A program made the translations under genes and the position numbers. From assembly GCF_030499535.1 (NCBI RefSeq), contig NZ_JASTLB010000001.1, positions 744,001-808,000 on the forward strand: a stretch of 64,000 bases of DNA, in the 5' to 3' direction. Origin of the DNA: Streptomyces sp. TG1A-8. GTDB lineage: Bacteria; Actinomycetota; Actinomycetes; Streptomycetales; Streptomycetaceae. Under the pieces are notes generated by a model that worked only from the letters and a program-made list of their open reading frames with translations, ran no database searches and had not been told where the DNA came from. Below are positions 8,917 to 19,275 of the stretch, in pieces; within the stretch, counting starts at the first letter, position 1; each line of letters starts with the position of its first letter.

Positions 8917-9191
8917 CAGCCGCCTCCTTCCGCGTGCCGGCCGCCGCGCGCGGGGGTGTGCGGTCCCGCTCGGCACCGGGACGATCCGGACCGGGGTCCG
9001 GGTGACGGGCGGGCCGGACGGCGCGCGCTCGCGGGCCGCCCCCGCCGCCAGGCCGGGAGGGGACGGGCGGCGGACGGTGCGGAGCGGTCGCGCGCATCCG
9101 GCGCGTGGCGCCACCAGACCATCGTGCGCCTTGTTCCGGCCCGGTGCAGACCGGGATCCGCGGATCCCGCGGGCGGGAGGGCGCCCGGGTG

Positions 9192-9241
9192 CGCCGAAGG
9201 CGCCCATCCCGGCCGCGGAGGCCGGGACGGGCGCCTTCGGC
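9192..9241 (-). terminator. strong hairpin after katG
   Basis: A long stem (CCGAAGGCGCCC...TCCCGGCC pairing with GGCCGGGA...GGGCGCCTTCGG, one A-C mismatch, 4-5 base loop) lies 8 bases beyond the katG stop codon. It is the obvious end of the furA-katG transcript. Confidence 0.75.
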
Positions 9242-9248
9242 AGGACCG

Positions 9249-11504
<2,256 letters not shown>

Positions 11505-11512
11505 CTAGGGGC

Positions 11513-11950
11513 TCAGGAACTACGAACGGTGGAACAGCCGGGACACAGGCCCCAGTAGACGACCTCGGCCTCGTCGATCGAGAAGCCGTGGTCGTTCGAC
11601 GCGGTGAGGCAGGGAGCGTCACCGACCGCGCAGTCGACATCGGCGACGGCACCGCACGAACGGCACACGACGTGGTGGTGGTTGTCGCCGACGCGCCCTT
11701 CGAACCGCGCGGGGCTGCCGGCCGGTTCGATGCGGCGGACGAGTCCCGCGGCGGTGAGCGCGTGCAGCGCCTCGTAGACGGCTTGCAGGGAGACGTGGCC
11801 CACGCGGTCGCGGACGCCGGCGGCGATCGCCTCGACACCGAGATGGTCACCGCCCCGGACGGTCTCCAGCAGCGCGACGCGCGCCGCCGTCACGCGCAGG
11901 CCGGCACCGCGCAGTTCCTCGGCCGTGGCCGGAGTCCGGGAAGCGGTCAT
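11513..11950 (-). CDS. furA: Fur-family redox repressor of katG (FurA/CatR type)
   Basis: The 145-residue protein has an N-terminal winged helix (about residues 10-85) and a dimerisation/metal domain with GDNHHHVVCRSCG and GLCPGC. These are the two CxxC pairs expected for a structural metal site, and the His cluster is the regulatory site. In Streptomyces, FurA/FurS binds DNA in the reduced metal-bound state and represses its own operon with katG; oxidation of thiols releases it. The adjacent katG supports this over iron-uptake control. ATG 11950 is preceded by few bases before the predicted promoter, so the transcript may have a very short leader. Confidence 0.93.
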   Translation of the reverse strand: MTASRTPATAEELRGAGLRVTAARVALLETVRGGDHLGVEAIAAGVRDRVGHVSLQAVYEALHALTAAGLVRRIEPAGSPARFEGRVGDNHHHVVCRSCGAVADVDCAVGDAPCLTASNDHGFSIDEAEVVYWGLCPGCSTVRSS

Positions 11951-11980
11951 GTGGGCGAACCTATCCTCAAAAACACGAGG

Positions 11981-11998
11981 GGTTCAATAAAACGAACC
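11981..11998 (-). promoter_or_regulatory. probable FurA operator/promoter upstream of furA-katG
   Basis: An AT-rich pocket holds the dyad GGTTC-AATAAAAC-GAACC. On the minus strand the same bases provide a -35-like TTGAAC, and about 16-17 bases later a -10-like GATAGG/TAGGTT close to the furA ATG. The overlap of the dyad with the -35 suits repression by FurA. The assignment is by position and symmetry; binding is inferred. Confidence 0.55.
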
Positions 11999-12234
11999 GT
12001 GCAATTTCGGTGCCGGGTCCCCGACCCGCCGTCGGCCTGCGTTCACCCCGGCGCGGTCCGGCCCGCCGGCGCCCCGCCGTAAGTCCGCGCGGGGGGGGCG
12101 CGGGAGGCCGAACGGGAGCCGGGAGGGGTGGGCGGGGGCGGGGAACGGAAGGGGCCGGACACCGGTCCCGGGCCGCCGCCGAACGAGGCGGACGCCCGGC
12201 CGCCGGCGCGTCGTGGCTGCGGGCGGGGCCCGCG

Positions 12235-12969
12235 CTACCCCTTCACCTCGTCCGTCCTCTTCCCGGCCGAAGCCAGGGTTCCGCCCAGGAGGGCGGCTCC
12301 CAGTGGCCACGAACGCATGTGCACGGGGAGGGTCACGCACTGGTCCCCGACGCGCAGGAGCAGGCCCGCGTCCACCAGGTCCCGCGCGGCGGCGGCGTGC
12401 CGCGGGGTCCGGGCCGCCTCGGCCCACGCGCAGCCCTCCAGGGCCTGGAGGAAGACGTCCGTCATGGCGGGATCGTCCACGACGACCTGTCCGCGGGAGT
12501 CGGGCCGCTGGTCGACGACGGACAGGAACGCCGGTCCCTTGCGGAAGTACAACAGGCCGAAGGTGCCGGCGGACCGCCACTCGCCGACGGGTGCACCGCC
12601 CTCCCCCCGCACCGTGAGGGCGCCGGGGGCGGGAAGGTGGTCGAGCCGCGGGACCAGGTCCAGCTGGTCCGCGCCCAGGATCAGGGACCAGGTGACCCGG
12701 GCGCCGATCGAGGAGCACTCGCGGATCAGCGCGATGAGGCGCACGAGCATGTGGTCGGGGAGAGCCGGGAAGTCGGCGGGCTCCGCCAGCCGCACCCCCG
12801 CGACCGGCACCCGGGACAGGAGCGCCGTCAGCTCGGCGGCCGTGGGGAGCCCGGCCCCGTCGGCCCCCAGGGTCAGCGTCGCGGCCCCGGGCCGGCCGCC
12901 GGCCGGCGCGCGGCCCCGGGCCGCGGCCCGGGTGCGCAGTTCCCCGATGTCCATCAGCGCGTTCGTCAT
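12235..12969 (-). CDS. DUF5825 family protein, RiPP radical-SAM partner
   Basis: The 244-residue soluble protein has no recognisable catalytic motif. An N-terminal segment (LTAAELTALLSRVPVAGVRL region) resembles a small alpha/beta unit. The C-terminal half includes WRSAGTFGLLYFRKGPAFL and AARDLVDAGLLLRVGD, the latter like a winged-helix recognition segment. Its ATG overlaps the radical SAM stop codon as ATGA, so the two are translationally coupled. DUF5825 proteins are recurrent neighbours of this radical SAM family in Streptomyces. A role in substrate recognition or delivery, like RiPP recognition elements, is an inference. From 12001 to 12234 downstream there is no gene. Confidence 0.75.
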   Translation of the reverse strand: MTNALMDIGELRTRAAARGRAPAGGRPGAATLTLGADGAGLPTAAELTALLSRVPVAGVRLAEPADFPALPDHMLVRLIALIRECSSIGARVTWSLILGADQLDLVPRLDHLPAPGALTVRGEGGAPVGEWRSAGTFGLLYFRKGPAFLSVVDQRPDSRGQVVVDDPAMTDVFLQALEGCAWAEAARTPRHAAAARDLVDAGLLLRVGDQCVTLPVHMRSWPLGAALLGGTLASAGKRTDEVKG

Positions 12970-14831
12970 GACGCGGCGACCTCCTTGCCGTTGACCAGTT
13001 TCCGGCGGTACGGGTCGACCCCCAGGGCGACGCTCACGTACCGCCCCTCGTCCTCGAAGGCCAGGCCGCGATCGACGAAGTAGCGCAGCGTCTGCTCCAG
13101 TTCCGCCTCGCCGACGACGTGCCCGCTCTCGGCGAGCCGCCGGCGGATGCCCTCGCGCGCGGCGCACTGGAACATGCCGAGGTACACGTTGCTCCGGACG
13201 TCGTCCAGTTCGATGACCTCCTGCGGCCAGCTGGCGCGGCGGTCCTCGACGACCACCCGGCCCCGGTCGTCGGTCCAGTAGGTGAGGGTGCTGTGCCGGT
13301 AGGCCCTGGCCCACTCCTCGACCCCCTGCTTCAGCTCGTCCTCCAGGGGGCCCGCGATCCCCTGGATGCTGGTGTCGAAGAGGTAGACGAGGTCGTACAG
13401 TTCGTCGCGCGGGACCTTGTAGATGAAGTCGTATATCTCGGCCGGTCGCCGGAACATGAACCCCTGGCCGGGGTCCTCGAAGTAGGGGCTGAACCGCTCC
13501 AGCGCTATGCGCCACGCTCCCGTCGGCGGCTGCAGGTGCTCCAGGGTGGCGAACTTCCCGAGCAGCGGGCGGTAGTCGTCCTCGGTCTCGCCGGGGAAGC
13601 CGTAGAGGATGTTCCACGTCACGTTGAGGCCGAGGTCCTCCCCGTCGCGCAGCATCCGCACGTTGTGCGCGCCGCTGACGCCCTTGTCCATGAGGCGCAG
13701 CACGTGGCTGCTCAGGCTTTCGATGCCGGGCTGGACGTAGAGGACGTTCGCCTCCTTCAGGGTGCTCAGCTGCTCCCGCGTCATGTTGGACTTGATCTCG
13801 TAGTGGATCCTCAGGTCGCAGCCGAGGGCGGCCATCGCCGGCATGGCCGTGTTGAGGTACTTCATGTCGAGGATGTTGTCCACCATGATCAGGTCGAGGA
13901 CCCGGTACCGCTCGGCGAGGTCCCTGACTTCTTCGGCGATGCGTTCGGGGGCCTTGCTCCGGAAGTCGATGTTCGACCCGTTCAGGCCGCAGAACGTGCA
14001 CTGGTGGACCTCCCCCCACCAGCAGCCGCGGGAGGTCTCCAGCACCATCATCGGGCGGATGTGCTGCCGGAAGACCGACTTCTCGAGCGCCTCGAAGTAG
14101 CTGTCGTAATCGGGCGGGGGGACCGCGGCGAACGGCAGCGCCCCCTGGGCGGGCGGATTCACCACCGTCCGCCCCTCGTCCCGCCAGCTGAGGCCCGGGA
14201 TGCCGGCGAAGTCCCGGCCTTCGGCGATGCGCCTCAGCAGCGCGGGCAGTGACCGCTCGCCCTCACCGCTCACCACGAGGTCGACCTGCTCGAAGTTGCG
14301 GTGCAGGGCGGGACCCTGCGCTCCGTCGCAGTTGCTGCCGCCGAGCACCGTGACGATGCCCGGCACGAGGCGCTTCAGTTCCCCGGCCAGCGCGAGGCAC
14401 GGCACGTTCTGCATGAAGGTGCTCGTGAACCCGACGACGTCGGGCGGGTCGAGGGCGATCTCGGCCGCCAGGGCCCGGATGAACTGCCGGGCGTGCTTCT
14501 GCATCGCGACGGGCACGAGCGGGTCCACGTCCCGCTGCCGCAGGAACTCGGAGAACTCGTCGGCCCGGTAGGTGTCCAGGTCGTACAGCGCCGGGGTGAA
14601 CACCCAGTCGCCCACGCCGTGGAACACCTGGACCGCGACGTGCTGGTAATCCGCCGACGTGATGGCGCCGTCGCTCTCGCGCACCAGGTGCTCGGCCCAG
14701 CGGATGTTGGCGTACAGCTCCTCGACGGCCCAGCCGGTGGCGTTCCTGCGAACGCACTGCCCGAGTATGCCCAGTGCGCTGGACGGTGTGTCGAGCCCTT
14801 GCCACGGCATGCTGATCAACAGGATTCTCAT
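12966..14831 (-). CDS. B12-binding radical SAM enzyme, RiPP-maturation family (C-methyltransferase type)
   Basis: The 621-residue enzyme starts with MRILLISMPWQ, the beta-strand opening a cobalamin-binding Rossmann domain (residues about 1-220). The radical SAM core carries the cluster motif in SRGCWWGEVHQCTFCGLNG, spaced C-x7-C-x2-C (about residues 268-279), a spacing characteristic of the bacteriocin/RiPP-maturation radical SAM group. Further core segments are LIMVDNILDMKYL and YVQPGIESLS. Relatives transfer methyl groups to unactivated carbons of peptides. The C-terminal 200 residues are helical and may bind substrate. ATG 14831 overlaps the end of a short upstream frame as ATGA. The gene heads the rSAM-DUF5825 pair and lies on the same strand as the P450 and JAB genes. 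Confidence 0.88.
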   Translation of the reverse strand: MRILLISMPWQGLDTPSSALGILGQCVRRNATGWAVEELYANIRWAEHLVRESDGAITSADYQHVAVQVFHGVGDWVFTPALYDLDTYRADEFSEFLRQRDVDPLVPVAMQKHARQFIRALAAEIALDPPDVVGFTSTFMQNVPCLALAGELKRLVPGIVTVLGGSNCDGAQGPALHRNFEQVDLVVSGEGERSLPALLRRIAEGRDFAGIPGLSWRDEGRTVVNPPAQGALPFAAVPPPDYDSYFEALEKSVFRQHIRPMMVLETSRGCWWGEVHQCTFCGLNGSNIDFRSKAPERIAEEVRDLAERYRVLDLIMVDNILDMKYLNTAMPAMAALGCDLRIHYEIKSNMTREQLSTLKEANVLYVQPGIESLSSHVLRLMDKGVSGAHNVRMLRDGEDLGLNVTWNILYGFPGETEDDYRPLLGKFATLEHLQPPTGAWRIALERFSPYFEDPGQGFMFRRPAEIYDFIYKVPRDELYDLVYLFDTSIQGIAGPLEDELKQGVEEWARAYRHSTLTYWTDDRGRVVVEDRRASWPQEVIELDDVRSNVYLGMFQCAAREGIRRRLAESGHVVGEAELEQTLRYFVDRGLAFEDEGRYVSVALGVDPYRRKLVNGKEVAAS

Positions 14832-14962
14832 ACGGTGCCTGCCCTAGGACGTCGGTGCGCGAGCGCGGAAGGGGTTCCGCCGGCACGGATCGGAAGGTGC
14901 GGGTGCGAAGGACATCGGGGAAGCCCGGGTCGGCGGGTTCCGTTGCTGACGGGGGCCCTCAC
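14828..14962 (-). CDS. possible small peptide upstream of the radical SAM (candidate precursor)
   Basis: A 44-codon frame starting at GTG 14962 ends exactly in an ATGA overlap with the radical SAM start, the coupling expected for a RiPP precursor. The peptide is Pro/Arg/His-rich with one Cys (RRPGLPRCPSHPHLP). The ribosome site (GGAACAC) is weak, and nothing resembles a known leader. Overlapping it in another frame is a 23-codon ATG frame (14844-14915; MSFAPAPSDPC start, TAG stop). Neither is convincing. The remaining bases 14963-15309 are GC-rich, have no start with a ribosome site and show no gene-like composition. Confidence 0.2.
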   Translation of the reverse strand: MRAPVSNGTRRPGLPRCPSHPHLPIRAGGTPSALAHRRPRAGTV

Positions 14963-15309
14963 GTGTTCCGGGCCGGCCGGCGGCGGCCGGCCCGGGGCGC
15001 CGCGCCGGTGGCGCCGCGCGTCCGGTGCCGGTGCCCGCGGCCCGTCGCCGCCTGCCGTGACCGGCGCCCGCGGCCCGCCGGGCCGGGGCGGGCCGGAGGC
15101 GGACGAAGCCGGCCCGGGAGGGCGGGACGGGCGGGCCGCAGACCTTGGCGAAGGGACCGCGGGGCCACGGTGCCGCGGACCTCCCCGCGCCGGTGGGGAC
15201 GCGTGGTCCGGTGCCGGTGATCCGCCGCCGTGGGGGGCGCCGGGCCCGCCCGCGGGCCTCCGGGCGAGCCCGGCGGTGGCGGTCCGGCGCGGGCCCCGGT
15301 CCCCGGGCT

Positions 15310-16263
15310 TCACCCGTGCGTCGCCGGCCGCGCCGCGCGCGTGGCGAGCAATTCGTACAGCATCTCGTGGACCGGCGCGGTCAGGCCCGCCCGGCCGGCG
15401 AGGCGGACCACGGCCCCCGTCCACGCGTCGAGTTCGGACGGCCTCCCCTCCAGGATGTCCCGCTGCAGCGAGGTGGTCACGTCCGGGTGCTGCCGGTCCA
15501 TCAGTCCGGTCGCCGTGTCCACGGCGTCCTCGGGCAGCGCGATCCCGAGCGCGGTGCCGGTCTCGTGGATTTCCCGCATGCCGGCGAGCAGCATCCGCCG
15601 GGTGCCGGGGCGCGACCGCAGTTCGCCGACGGTCGCCCCGGCGGTGGCGGCCCCCAGGCTGCCGATCGGCACCAGCAGCAGGAACTTCGCCCACAGCGCG
15701 GCCCAGATGTCGCTCGGCTCCGCCGCTGTCAGCGAGGCGTCGCGACACACCTCGCGCAGCCGCTTCACCCGGTCGGACACACCGCCGTCCCACTCGGCGA
15801 AGCCCAGCACCGCGGGGTCGCCCACGTGCCTCACCTCGCCGGGACCGGCCAGCGTGGCGACGATCCTGACCGTGCCGGGGAGCACCCGGCCGCGGCCGAC
15901 GCGGGCCGCGACCTGCCCGGGGGCCTCCACGCCGTTCTGCACGGTGAGCACGGCGGTGTTCCCGCCGACCATCGGGCCCAGCGCGTCGACGGCCGCGGGC
16001 AGCTGCCACGTCTTGACGCAGAGCAGTACGTAGTCGACCTCGCCGATGTCCCGCGGGTCGTCCGACACCCGCGGGCTGCGCACGGACCAGTCCCCCGCCG
16101 CGTGCCTGACGCGCAGTCCGGTCCGTCCGAGCGCGGCGAGGTTCTCCCCGCGGGCCAGGAACCGCACGTCGTGCCCGGCGGCGGCGAGCCGGCCGCCGAG
16201 GTAGCCGCCGACTCCGCCGGCCCCCACCACGGCGATGCTCGGGCCGCCCGTTTCCCCCGTCAT
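15310..16263 (-). CDS. ketopantoate reductase-like oxidoreductase (ApbA/PanE family)
   Basis: The 317-residue protein opens with IAVVGAGGVGGYLGGRLA, the NADP-binding glycine motif. It keeps the family's LLCVKTWQ strand and TVQNGVEAP, where Asn binds substrate. The central lysine appears in LWAKFLLLVPIG, and the C-terminal helical domain (SLQRDILEGRPSELD) matches PanE. PanE reduces ketopantoate with NADPH in coenzyme A synthesis, but paralogues in biosynthetic clusters reduce other 2-oxo acids or imines. Its place between the radical SAM and the sulfur-carrier/P450 gene suggests a tailoring role. GAGGAG lies 9 bases before ATG 16263. A housekeeping panE elsewhere would be expected. Confidence 0.85.
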   Translation of the reverse strand: MTGETGGPSIAVVGAGGVGGYLGGRLAAAGHDVRFLARGENLAALGRTGLRVRHAAGDWSVRSPRVSDDPRDIGEVDYVLLCVKTWQLPAAVDALGPMVGGNTAVLTVQNGVEAPGQVAARVGRGRVLPGTVRIVATLAGPGEVRHVGDPAVLGFAEWDGGVSDRVKRLREVCRDASLTAAEPSDIWAALWAKFLLLVPIGSLGAATAGATVGELRSRPGTRRMLLAGMREIHETGTALGIALPEDAVDTATGLMDRQHPDVTTSLQRDILEGRPSELDAWTGAVVRLAGRAGLTAPVHEMLYELLATRAARPATHG

Positions 16264-16330
16264 CCCTCCGCACTCCTCACCGGCTCCGGCTCGCGCCGCG
16301 CGTCCCGCACTACGCCCTTCCGCGCACCCG

Positions 16331-17899
16331 TCATCGCGGCAACCGCCCCCGCAGCCGCAGGGGGAGGGCCTCCAGGCCCCGGCTGAGCGAGCTGTCGGCG
16401 ATCCAGGAGACCTCCTCGGGAGCCACCGCGAGCTCGAAGTGCGGCAGCCGGCGCAGCAACGTGCCGAACGCGATCTCGCCCTGCAGCCGCGCCAGCGGAG
16501 CGCCGATGCAGAAGTGGGCGCCGTGGCCGAAGGACAGGTGGCGGTTCGGCGACCGCGTGATGTCGAAGCGCTCCGGGTCGTCGTACACCTCGGGGTCGTG
16601 CCCCGCGGCGGACAGCGACAGGTGGACGAAGCTGCCCTTGGGTATGTCCACCCCGCCGAGCCGCATGTCCTGCGCCGCGATCCGCAGCGAGGCCCAGGCC
16701 GCCGACCCCTCGTAGCGCAGGATCTCCTCGATCGCCGAGGGAATCAGTTCGGGCTCGTCGCGCAGCAGGGCGAGTTGCCCGGGGTGGCGCAGCAGCAGCT
16801 CCGTCCCGTTGCCCACCATGTTGGCGACCGTCTTGTGCCCGGCGATGATCAGCAGGAGGATCGTGGAGAGCAGCTCGTCCTCGCTGAGGTCGTCCGCGTC
16901 CCTGGCTCTGATGAGTTCGCTCAGCAGGTCGTTGCGCAGTGCGTCGCGGCGCCGGGCGACCAGGGCGGTGAAGTAGTCCCGGAACTCCCCGCTCGCCCTC
17001 TTCAGGTCCGCCTCGGGGTGCTGCAGCGGATCCTGGCTGAGGACGTAGCTCCACTCCTGGAACAGCGGCCGGTCCTCGACCGGTATCCCCAGGTACTCGC
17101 AGATGGTGATGAGCGGCAGCGGCAGGGCGAAGGCGCTCAGCAGGTCGATCTCGCCCGACTCCGGGAAGGCGTCGATGAGGTCGTCGACGATGTCCTGGAT
17201 GCGCGGGCGGAGCCGGGCGACGGTCGCGGGCAGGAAGGCCCGGCTGATGGGCTTCTTCAGCCGGGTGTGCTTGGGCGGGTCGGCGAAGCCCAGGTTGCCG
17301 ATCACGAGGAGGCTGTTCTGCGCGGCCTTGTCCCGGTAGGGGTCGGGCAGGTTCTCGACCTGCTTGGTCAGCCGCGAGTCGCCGAACGCCTGCTCGACCA
17401 CCTTGTTCCCGAGGACCGCGTACGCCCGGGCGCCGGGGGGGATGTCGATCCGGTGGACCGGGCACCGTGACCTGAGTTCCGTGGTCGCCGCGTGCGGAGA
17501 CGGCCCGGGGTGGGTGAAGAATTCCGAGGGGAGAATGTCCGGCATCGTGACTCCTGGGCCCGCGTCATTCCACTGCCGCCCGCTGCCGCCCGCTACCGCC
17601 GGCACTATCCACACGACGTCTTCGTTCGCCACTTTCGTTTCGAGGCCGTCGAGGTCCCTGATGTCGTTGTCGTTCCGGTAGACGTTGACGTAGCGCTTCA
17701 CGGACCCTTCCGGGTCCATGAGCCGTTCGAGTATGCCGGGACAACATCGGTCGAGGGCGTCGAGCGCCTCCCGAATGGTGTATCCTTCAACGGAAACTTG
17801 CCGCTGACCGCCGGTCAGCATGTGGAAGGCTGCGGGGAGTTTGATGGTCACCGAGGACATCGGAAGACTTCTACTGACATCCTGCGAGACGTCGGGCAT
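16331..17899 (-). CDS. sulfur-carrier (CysO/MoaD-like) protein fused in frame to cytochrome P450
   Basis: One 522-codon frame encodes two proteins' worth of sequence. Residues about 14-105 are a beta-grasp sulfur carrier of CysO/MoaD type (VNVYRNDNDIRDLDGLE, then WIVPAVAGG, the di-glycine end where the thiocarboxylate forms). Thirteen residues later MPDILPSEFF starts a complete P450. It has I-helix LLLIIAGHKTVANMV (AGxxT-like), K-helix EEILR (E-x-x-R) and haem loop FGHGAHFCIG with the Cys ligand. AGGAG lies 6-7 bases before the internal ATG (17545), so the P450 may also start by itself. ATG 17899 has AAGGAG 7 bases upstream. A JAB-domain gene lies 53 bases upstream. Fusion, cleavage after GG, or both are possible. 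Confidence 0.85.
   Translation of the reverse strand: MPDVSQDVSRSLPMSSVTIKLPAAFHMLTGGQRQVSVEGYTIREALDALDRCCPGILERLMDPEGSVKRYVNVYRNDNDIRDLDGLETKVANEDVVWIVPAVAGGSGRQWNDAGPGVTMPDILPSEFFTHPGPSPHAATTELRSRCPVHRIDIPPGARAYAVLGNKVVEQAFGDSRLTKQVENLPDPYRDKAAQNSLLVIGNLGFADPPKHTRLKKPISRAFLPATVARLRPRIQDIVDDLIDAFPESGEIDLLSAFALPLPLITICEYLGIPVEDRPLFQEWSYVLSQDPLQHPEADLKRASGEFRDYFTALVARRRDALRNDLLSELIRARDADDLSEDELLSTILLLIIAGHKTVANMVGNGTELLLRHPGQLALLRDEPELIPSAIEEILRYEGSAAWASLRIAAQDMRLGGVDIPKGSFVHLSLSAAGHDPEVYDDPERFDITRSPNRHLSFGHGAHFCIGAPLARLQGEIAFGTLLRRLPHFELAVAPEEVSWIADSSLSRGLEALPLRLRGRLPR
17574..17593 (+). repeat. tandem 10-bp repeat at the sulfur-carrier/P450 junction
   Basis: TGCCGCCCGC occurs twice in tandem (17574-17583, 17584-17593), followed by a third copy with two mismatches. 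On the coding strand it lies directly after the GG codons. Because 10 is not a multiple of 3, adding one unit would end the carrier at a TGA 12 residues past GG. Removing one would shift out of the P450 frame. The present count gives the fusion. Confidence 0.8.
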
Positions 17900-17952
17900 G
17901 TCTCATCTCCTTGGATAGTCCCTCTTGTTTCGCCCTGCGGGAGCCGCACTCG

Positions 17953-18660
17953 TCAGTGGGGCGGGAATTCGACGTCGAACTCGTCGCGGATCGCCGGCGG
18001 AATGCGTATGTCGAGGCTTTCGCACCGCTCCGCGCCGGGCCGCCAGCCCGCCACCCGGTGCGCCGTGCCGCCGCGTCCCCCACGGATGTACCAGATCACG
18101 TTGACCGGCCAGCACGACTGGCGGAAGAGGTACTCGTCCATCCTGGTCGGGTTCTCGCTGAGCTCCTGGTAGCGCTCGTGCGGCGGGCCGATCTCGTGCC
18201 AGTTCGGATGCGAGTGCACGGATCCCATCAGCTCCCGGCCCCGGACGGACTGCTTCTTGATCGCCTGGAGCACACCCTTCCCGTCGCACCAGAACCCCCG
18301 TCCCGAGTTCCTGTACACATCGCCGAACCGGGGGGCGATCGTCCCTTCGAACTCGGCCATGACGCTCTCGTCACTGTCGCGCACGTTCGTCACGAATTCG
18401 ATGCCGCTGATCGTTATCTCGACGCCGTCCGACTCTCCGAACAGAAGGGCCGAGGCGCGCGGCAGGTGGGTGGGGACTCCGTCGCCGTTACGGCTGTCCA
18501 GGCATTTCTGGTACTCCTGGACCGCATGGTCGATGAAACGCCTGGCGGGTTCCGGCTCCCATCGGGCGATTGCCGGAAGGCCGCCGAACGGCGAAGCGCG
18601 GTCCGCCTCGCCGGCCGCACCGCGGTCCGCAGCAGGAGTCACACGTTGAGCATTCCTCAT
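17953..18660 (-). CDS. JAB/MPN-domain (JAMM-like) protein
   Basis: The 235-residue protein has an N-terminal helical part (to about residue 55), then the JAB fold: ASALLFGES strand, ISGIEFVTNV, and MGSVHSHPNWHE with the HxH zinc ligands (about residue 150). A later D follows an insertion (SENPTRMDEY) instead of the usual S-x2-D seven residues on. The first-helix Glu of classic JAMM peptidases aligns with Ala. Mec+ of Mycobacterium cleaves CysO-cysteine and QbsD trims the quinolobactin carrier, so the adjacent carrier fusion is the likely partner. ATG 18660 is chosen because GGGGGAGG lies 11 bases upstream; ATG 18681 is an in-frame alternative. Confidence 0.75.
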   Translation of the reverse strand: MRNAQRVTPAADRGAAGEADRASPFGGLPAIARWEPEPARRFIDHAVQEYQKCLDSRNGDGVPTHLPRASALLFGESDGVEITISGIEFVTNVRDSDESVMAEFEGTIAPRFGDVYRNSGRGFWCDGKGVLQAIKKQSVRGRELMGSVHSHPNWHEIGPPHERYQELSENPTRMDEYLFRQSCWPVNVIWYIRGGRGGTAHRVAGWRPGAERCESLDIRIPPAIRDEFDVEFPPH

Positions 18661-18800
18661 GCCTGCCTGTACCTCCCCCATTGATTTCCTGTTGAAACCT
18701 TGCGTGGAACAGACGGGCGGGACTTCTCCGCACTTCGCGGAACACGGCTCCCTCTTGGCCGTTCATTTGGCCGGATGCCGCAGCAGTCTCCGCTTCGCAT
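18657..18800 (-). CDS. possible 47-residue peptide before the JAB gene
   Basis: From ATG 18800 a 47-codon frame ends as ATGA over the JAB start at 18660. The peptide starts MRSGDCCGIRPNE and ends NQWGRYRQA, so it carries two Cys and a C-terminal W-x-x-Y. Against it: no ribosome site, and many codons rare in Streptomyces (AGA, AAT, CAA, TCA). The lower GC of 18650-18900 fits a promoter region equally well. It is listed only because the cluster needs a substrate peptide. Confidence 0.15.
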   Translation of the reverse strand: MRSGDCCGIRPNERPRGSRVPRSAEKSRPSVPRKVSTGNQWGRYRQA

Positions 18801-19275
18801 CACGTCGGCGAGGAGGGCCGATCAAGCCAACCTGCAAGAAGGGGGTACTCGGAAACCCTGGAGCGTTTCGGCTTTGTCGAAATACCAGTGACTTAGGCCC
18901 CTGTTGTCCGCGGCCGGCGCGGCGGGCGCCGGCCGCGGTGGCCGGCCGGGGGCGTGCCGGGGCCGCGACGCGGTGGTCCGCGTGGCCGGGGGCCGGCCGG
19001 CGGTCTCGCGTCCGGCGGCGCCCGGGGCCGGCCCGCGCCGGCCGGCGTACCGGCTGCCGGGCCGTGGCCGCCGGTGCGCCGCGGCGCTGTGGACGGCGGC
19101 CGAAAAGTCCCGGGTGGGCGGGACGGCGGCAGCGGGAGCAGGGGACCGCGGCGCGCCCCCGCGCGCCGCGTGCGGATTCCGGCCCGTCCGCGTGCACGCC
19201 CGTGCACGCCCCTGCGGGACGGGGGTGGGGCACCGTCACGCCACGCGGGGGCGGCGCCCCATCGGGCCGGGACCG
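18801..19275. other. intergenic region, no gene seen
   Basis: From 18801 to about 18900 the sequence is less GC-rich and probably holds the promoter of the JAB-P450 cluster, reading leftward. From 18900 to 19275 it is very GC-rich and low in complexity. No frame on either strand has a ribosome site or family resemblance. Confidence 0.5.

Noticed and set aside
13119..14252. 377-codon plus-strand frame opposite the radical SAM gene
   Set aside because: The minus strand has the full radical SAM motif set; this is a shadow.
18700..18891. 63-codon plus-strand frame (TTG start) divergent from the JAB gene
   Set aside because: No ribosome site and poor codon bias; the stretch is better explained as the promoter region of the cluster.
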